Assembly: GCA_026394435.1 (NCBI GenBank) | Contig: JAPKYG010000130.1 | Span: 1 to 7,300, forward strand | DNA length: 7,300 nt | Direction of reading: 5' to 3' | Source of the DNA: Methanobacteriota archaeon | GTDB taxonomy: Archaea > Thermoplasmatota > E2 > DHVEG-1 | Part shown: positions 5,702 through 7,300 of the stretch, piece by piece | How positions within the stretch are numbered: the first letter of the stretch is position 1 | How the letters are laid out: each line of letters opens with the position of its first letter | Position numbers and translations under genes: made by a program | The notes under the pieces: generated by a model | The model's input: the letters and a program-made list of their open reading frames with translations, nothing else | Told to the model about the DNA's origin: nothing | Database searches by the model: none

Positions 5702-5725
5702 CCCTTGAAGAGATGTAGTCTTGCG

Positions 5726-6757
5726 ATGGGTGTTGATCTAGGAGATTTATTTCCCAAAGAACAATGTGCGTTTGAGGATTTCAGAGATCGAGTTATTGTT
5801 ATCGATGCATACAACGTACTCCATCAATTTCTCTCCAGCATCCGGCAGCGTGATGGAACGCCCTTAAAAGATTCGCAAGGGAGGATCACCTCGCATTTAT
5901 CTGGTCTGTTGTATCGGACCGCAAACCTGGTAGCAGCAAAGATCCGCCCAGCGTATGTGTTCGATGGAACACCTCATCCGTTAAAAGCACGAACCATTCA
6001 ACAACGACGGGAACGAAAAGAGCAAGCGGAACGGGAATGGAAGGAAGCACTCGAAAAAGGTGACCTGGAAAAAGCAAAATCAAAAGCACAACAAACCTCT
6101 CGGGTAACAAGCGAGATTATTGAGCAGAGCAAGCAACTCCTCGAAGCACTTGGAATCCCTCACATCCAAGCACCATCGGAAGGAGAAGCGCAGGCAAGCT
6201 ACATGGTAAAGAAAGGTGACGCGTACGCGGTCGGATCACAAGATTTTGACTGCCTCCTCTTCGGATCCCCTATTTTAATAAGAAACTTAACATCCTCAGA
6301 AAAACGAAAACTCCCAAACAAACAAGCGTACACCACCGTTCACCCTGAGTGTATCCACCTTGAACCCGGTCTTCAGAAACTAGGTATCTCACAGGAACAA
6401 CTCGTCGATATCGCAATCCTTCTAGGTACGGATTTTAATGAAGGAGTCAAAGGATACGGTCCTAAAAAAAGCCTGCAACTTCTTCAAAAAAAAGGTAACC
6501 TTGAGAACGCACTTGATACTATCTCGGATTCCGAACTGAAATTATCATCTGATGAAATCATGGCCGTCAGAAAAATATTTCTTGAACCTACCATCACACA
6601 AGACTACTCTCTTCAATGGTCAAAACCAGACCCATCTGCCGTGATCCACATCCTCTGTGACGAGCATCAATTCTCCAGGAAACGCATTGAACCAATTTTA
6701 GAAAATTTTTCATCATTGAACCAGCTCACTAAACAAAAAAACCTGTTCGATTTTTAA
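5726..6757 (+). CDS. fen: Flap endonuclease 1 (FEN-1)
   Basis: Structure-specific 5' nuclease that removes 5' flaps during Okazaki-fragment maturation and long-patch base excision repair. The true start is ATG 5726, not the TTG at 5705, because the family begins MGVDLGDL and the glycine after Met lies at the active site. From there the protein has 343 residues, normal for Archaea. All seven metal-binding acidic residues are present, at the same numbers as I recall for Pyrococcus: D27, D80, E152, E154, D173, D175, D236. The helical arch is the Arg/Lys/Glu-rich region about 85-130. The helix-hairpin-helix includes LLGTDFNEGVKGYGPKKSL (232-250). The C-terminus ends QKNLFDF (337-343), a PCNA-interacting peptide that stops right after its first aromatic anchor. 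It shares an 83-bp divergent promoter region with argF. Confidence 0.97.
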   Translation: MGVDLGDLFPKEQCAFEDFRDRVIVIDAYNVLHQFLSSIRQRDGTPLKDSQGRITSHLSGLLYRTANLVAAKIRPAYVFDGTPHPLKARTIQQRRERKEQAEREWKEALEKGDLEKAKSKAQQTSRVTSEIIEQSKQLLEALGIPHIQAPSEGEAQASYMVKKGDAYAVGSQDFDCLLFGSPILIRNLTSSEKRKLPNKQAYTTVHPECIHLEPGLQKLGISQEQLVDIAILLGTDFNEGVKGYGPKKSLQLLQKKGNLENALDTISDSELKLSSDEIMAVRKIFLEPTITQDYSLQWSKPDPSAVIHILCDEHQFSRKRIEPILENFSSLNQLTKQKNLFDF

Positions 6758-6759
6758 CG

Positions 6760-6771
6760 TATATAAAGGAG
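6760..6771 (+). promoter_or_regulatory. TATA box and ribosome-binding-like motif before the PKD remnant
   Basis: TATATAAA (6760-6767), just after the fen stop, is the most canonical TATA box in the window. It overlaps AAGGAG (6766-6771), a perfect ribosome binding motif. No ATG, GTG or TTG follows at a useful distance in the PKD frame. The overlap means both cannot serve the same mRNA in the normal way. This may be the leftover 5' region of a deleted gene, or one of the two motifs may be chance. Confidence 0.4.
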
Positions 6772-6778
6772 ATATCTC

Positions 6779-7135
6779 TGGGCTTCTGGAAAGATTGGGA
6801 CGACCTATCTTTACTCAACCAAAACCACTGATACAGATGGCGATCAAGTTTTTTACTTGTGGGACTGGGGTGACGGGAATTTCAGCGAGTGGCTTGGACC
6901 ATTCGCATCGGGGACAACCGCTACTGATCAGCACTCTTGGGCCACCAAGGGAACTTATTCAATACGGGTAAAGGCAAAAGATGTCCAGGGTGACGAAAGC
7001 AACTGATCAGATCCGCTCGCAGTGACCATACCACGAAACCAGATAGTCATGTTCTTTTTCTTTGAAAAATTGGAGCGATGGTTTCCCCATATTTTTCTCT
7101 TTTTTAATGAAATTTTCAACAGGCTTGGGGTATAA
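6779..7135 (+). pseudogene. Truncated PKD-domain protein with in-frame TGA
   Basis: The frame from about 6779 encodes a PKD-type beta-sandwich end: SGKIGTTYLYSTKT, DTDGDQVFYLWDWGDGNFSE, then HSWATKGTYSIRVKAKDVQG. WDWGDG and the GTY...V.A.D pattern are the PKD signature of extracellular proteins. TGA at 7004-7006 interrupts it, but the same frame continues SDPLAVTIPRN and then a hydrophobic, aromatic end to TAA at 7133-7135. In remembered archaeal relatives the segment reads ESxWSDPL and ends in FPxxFPILRxLLGL-like residues. The TGA therefore probably replaces a TGG (Trp) codon. There is no start codon, signal peptide or N-terminal half; an in-frame TAA lies at 6764-6766. TGA is a normal stop for nth and purP here, so recoding is unlikely. 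The sequence is decayed but recent, with no frameshift over about 350 bases. Confidence 0.75.
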
Positions 7136-7142
7136 ACACAAC

Positions 7143-7159
7143 TCTATTTTCTATTTTTT
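7143..7159 (+). terminator. T-rich tract after the PKD remnant
   Basis: TCTATTTTCTATTTTTT follows the TAA at 7133-7135 by a few bases. It looks like the original terminator of the PKD gene and lies between it and the convergent gene end at 7174. The call is from composition only. Confidence 0.4.
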
Positions 7160-7173
7160 AACCTTAACTCCGC

Positions 7174-7300
7174 TTAATTAGGGAATATGTTTGTCTCCAA
7201 CTTTTTATCCAAGTTATATACTTTCTTTGGAACCTCAGATAGCAGTACCTTATCTCCACAATCCACACGATACACTTTGCTATACTCCTCCAACAAATCT
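7174..7300 (-). CDS. C-terminal end of an unidentified gene (partial)
   Basis: On the minus strand a frame open from the window edge encodes 41 residues, starting DLLEEYSKVYRVDCGDKV and ending KKLETNIFPN, before TAA at 7176-7174. The residue mix is protein-like, with hydrophobic residues alternating in VYRV and VLLSEV as in beta strands, and the codons look natural. The family cannot be named from this end. The gene would converge on the PKD remnant and lie mostly beyond the window. A chance open frame of this length is possible. Confidence 0.55.
   Translation of the reverse strand, partial: DLLEEYSKVYRVDCGDKVLLSEVPKKVYNLDKKLETNIFPN

Noticed and set aside
5705..5725. TTG start adding seven residues to FEN-1
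   Set aside because: The family begins MGVDLGDL and the TATA box at 5696-5701 would place transcription downstream of the TTG.
7004..7006. TGA in the PKD frame read as Trp or selenocysteine
   Set aside because: TGA ends nth and purP normally in this window, and the gene also lacks a start and N-terminal half, so decay is the simpler explanation. I see no obvious selenocysteine insertion element.
1..7300. tRNA, rRNA, CRISPR array, insertion sequence, defence or toxin-antitoxin system
   Set aside because: No T-loop-like GGTTCGAATCC, no regularly spaced repeats, no transposase motifs and no terminal inverted repeats were seen. The SAP-like gene and the regulator are divergent and do not resemble a toxin-antitoxin pair.

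Overview
This window is from an archaeal chromosome, most likely a mesophilic to moderately thermophilic euryarchaeon. A Thermoplasmata-related (Thermoplasmatota) sediment lineage is my best guess. Three things point to Archaea: genes that are archaeal or archaeal/eukaryotic in character (FEN-1, Nep1, the ATP-grasp FAICAR synthetase PurP, a PGF-CTERM surface protein); TATA-like boxes about 25-30 nt ahead of several start codons, often without room for a leader; and a PKD-domain C-terminus of a type I associate, from memory, with uncultured Thermoplasmata. The lineage call is inference from remembered sequences, not a search.

Layout, left to right. (1) 1-583: the last codons of an upstream gene, then a tightly coupled four-helix membrane protein of unknown function. 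(2) 752-1438: a monocistronic, tryptophan-rich exported protein with a signal peptide and a PGF-CTERM anchor, followed by a T-rich terminator. (3) 1517-2185: endonuclease III, which meets a small SAP-like protein (2190-2402, minus strand) tail to tail with 4 bp between the stops. (4) 2403-2546: a divergent promoter region serving the SAP-like gene and a winged-helix regulator (2547-2897), with inverted repeats next to the regulator start. (5) 2987-4743: purP and nep1 in an operon, with the nep1 ribosome binding site overlapping the purP stop. nep1 runs 22 bp into the oppositely oriented argF (4722-5642). (6) 5643-5725: an 83-bp divergent promoter from which argF and fen both appear to start leaderless. 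(7) 5726-6757: FEN-1. (8) 6758-7135: a strong TATA box and ribosome-binding-like motif, followed by a headless PKD-domain gene remnant with an in-frame TGA where a Trp codon is expected. (9) 7174-7300: the C-terminal end of an unidentified gene on the minus strand.

Most genes are housekeeping: base excision repair (Nth), Okazaki-fragment processing and repair (FEN-1), purine synthesis (PurP), small-subunit rRNA modification (Nep1) and arginine synthesis (ArgF). They form no single pathway. I found no tRNA, rRNA, CRISPR array, insertion sequence or defence system, and nothing I can honestly call a new multi-gene system. The most informative oddities are the PKD pseudogene with its surviving promoter, the inverted repeats at the starts of the regulator and purP, and the nep1/argF overlap.
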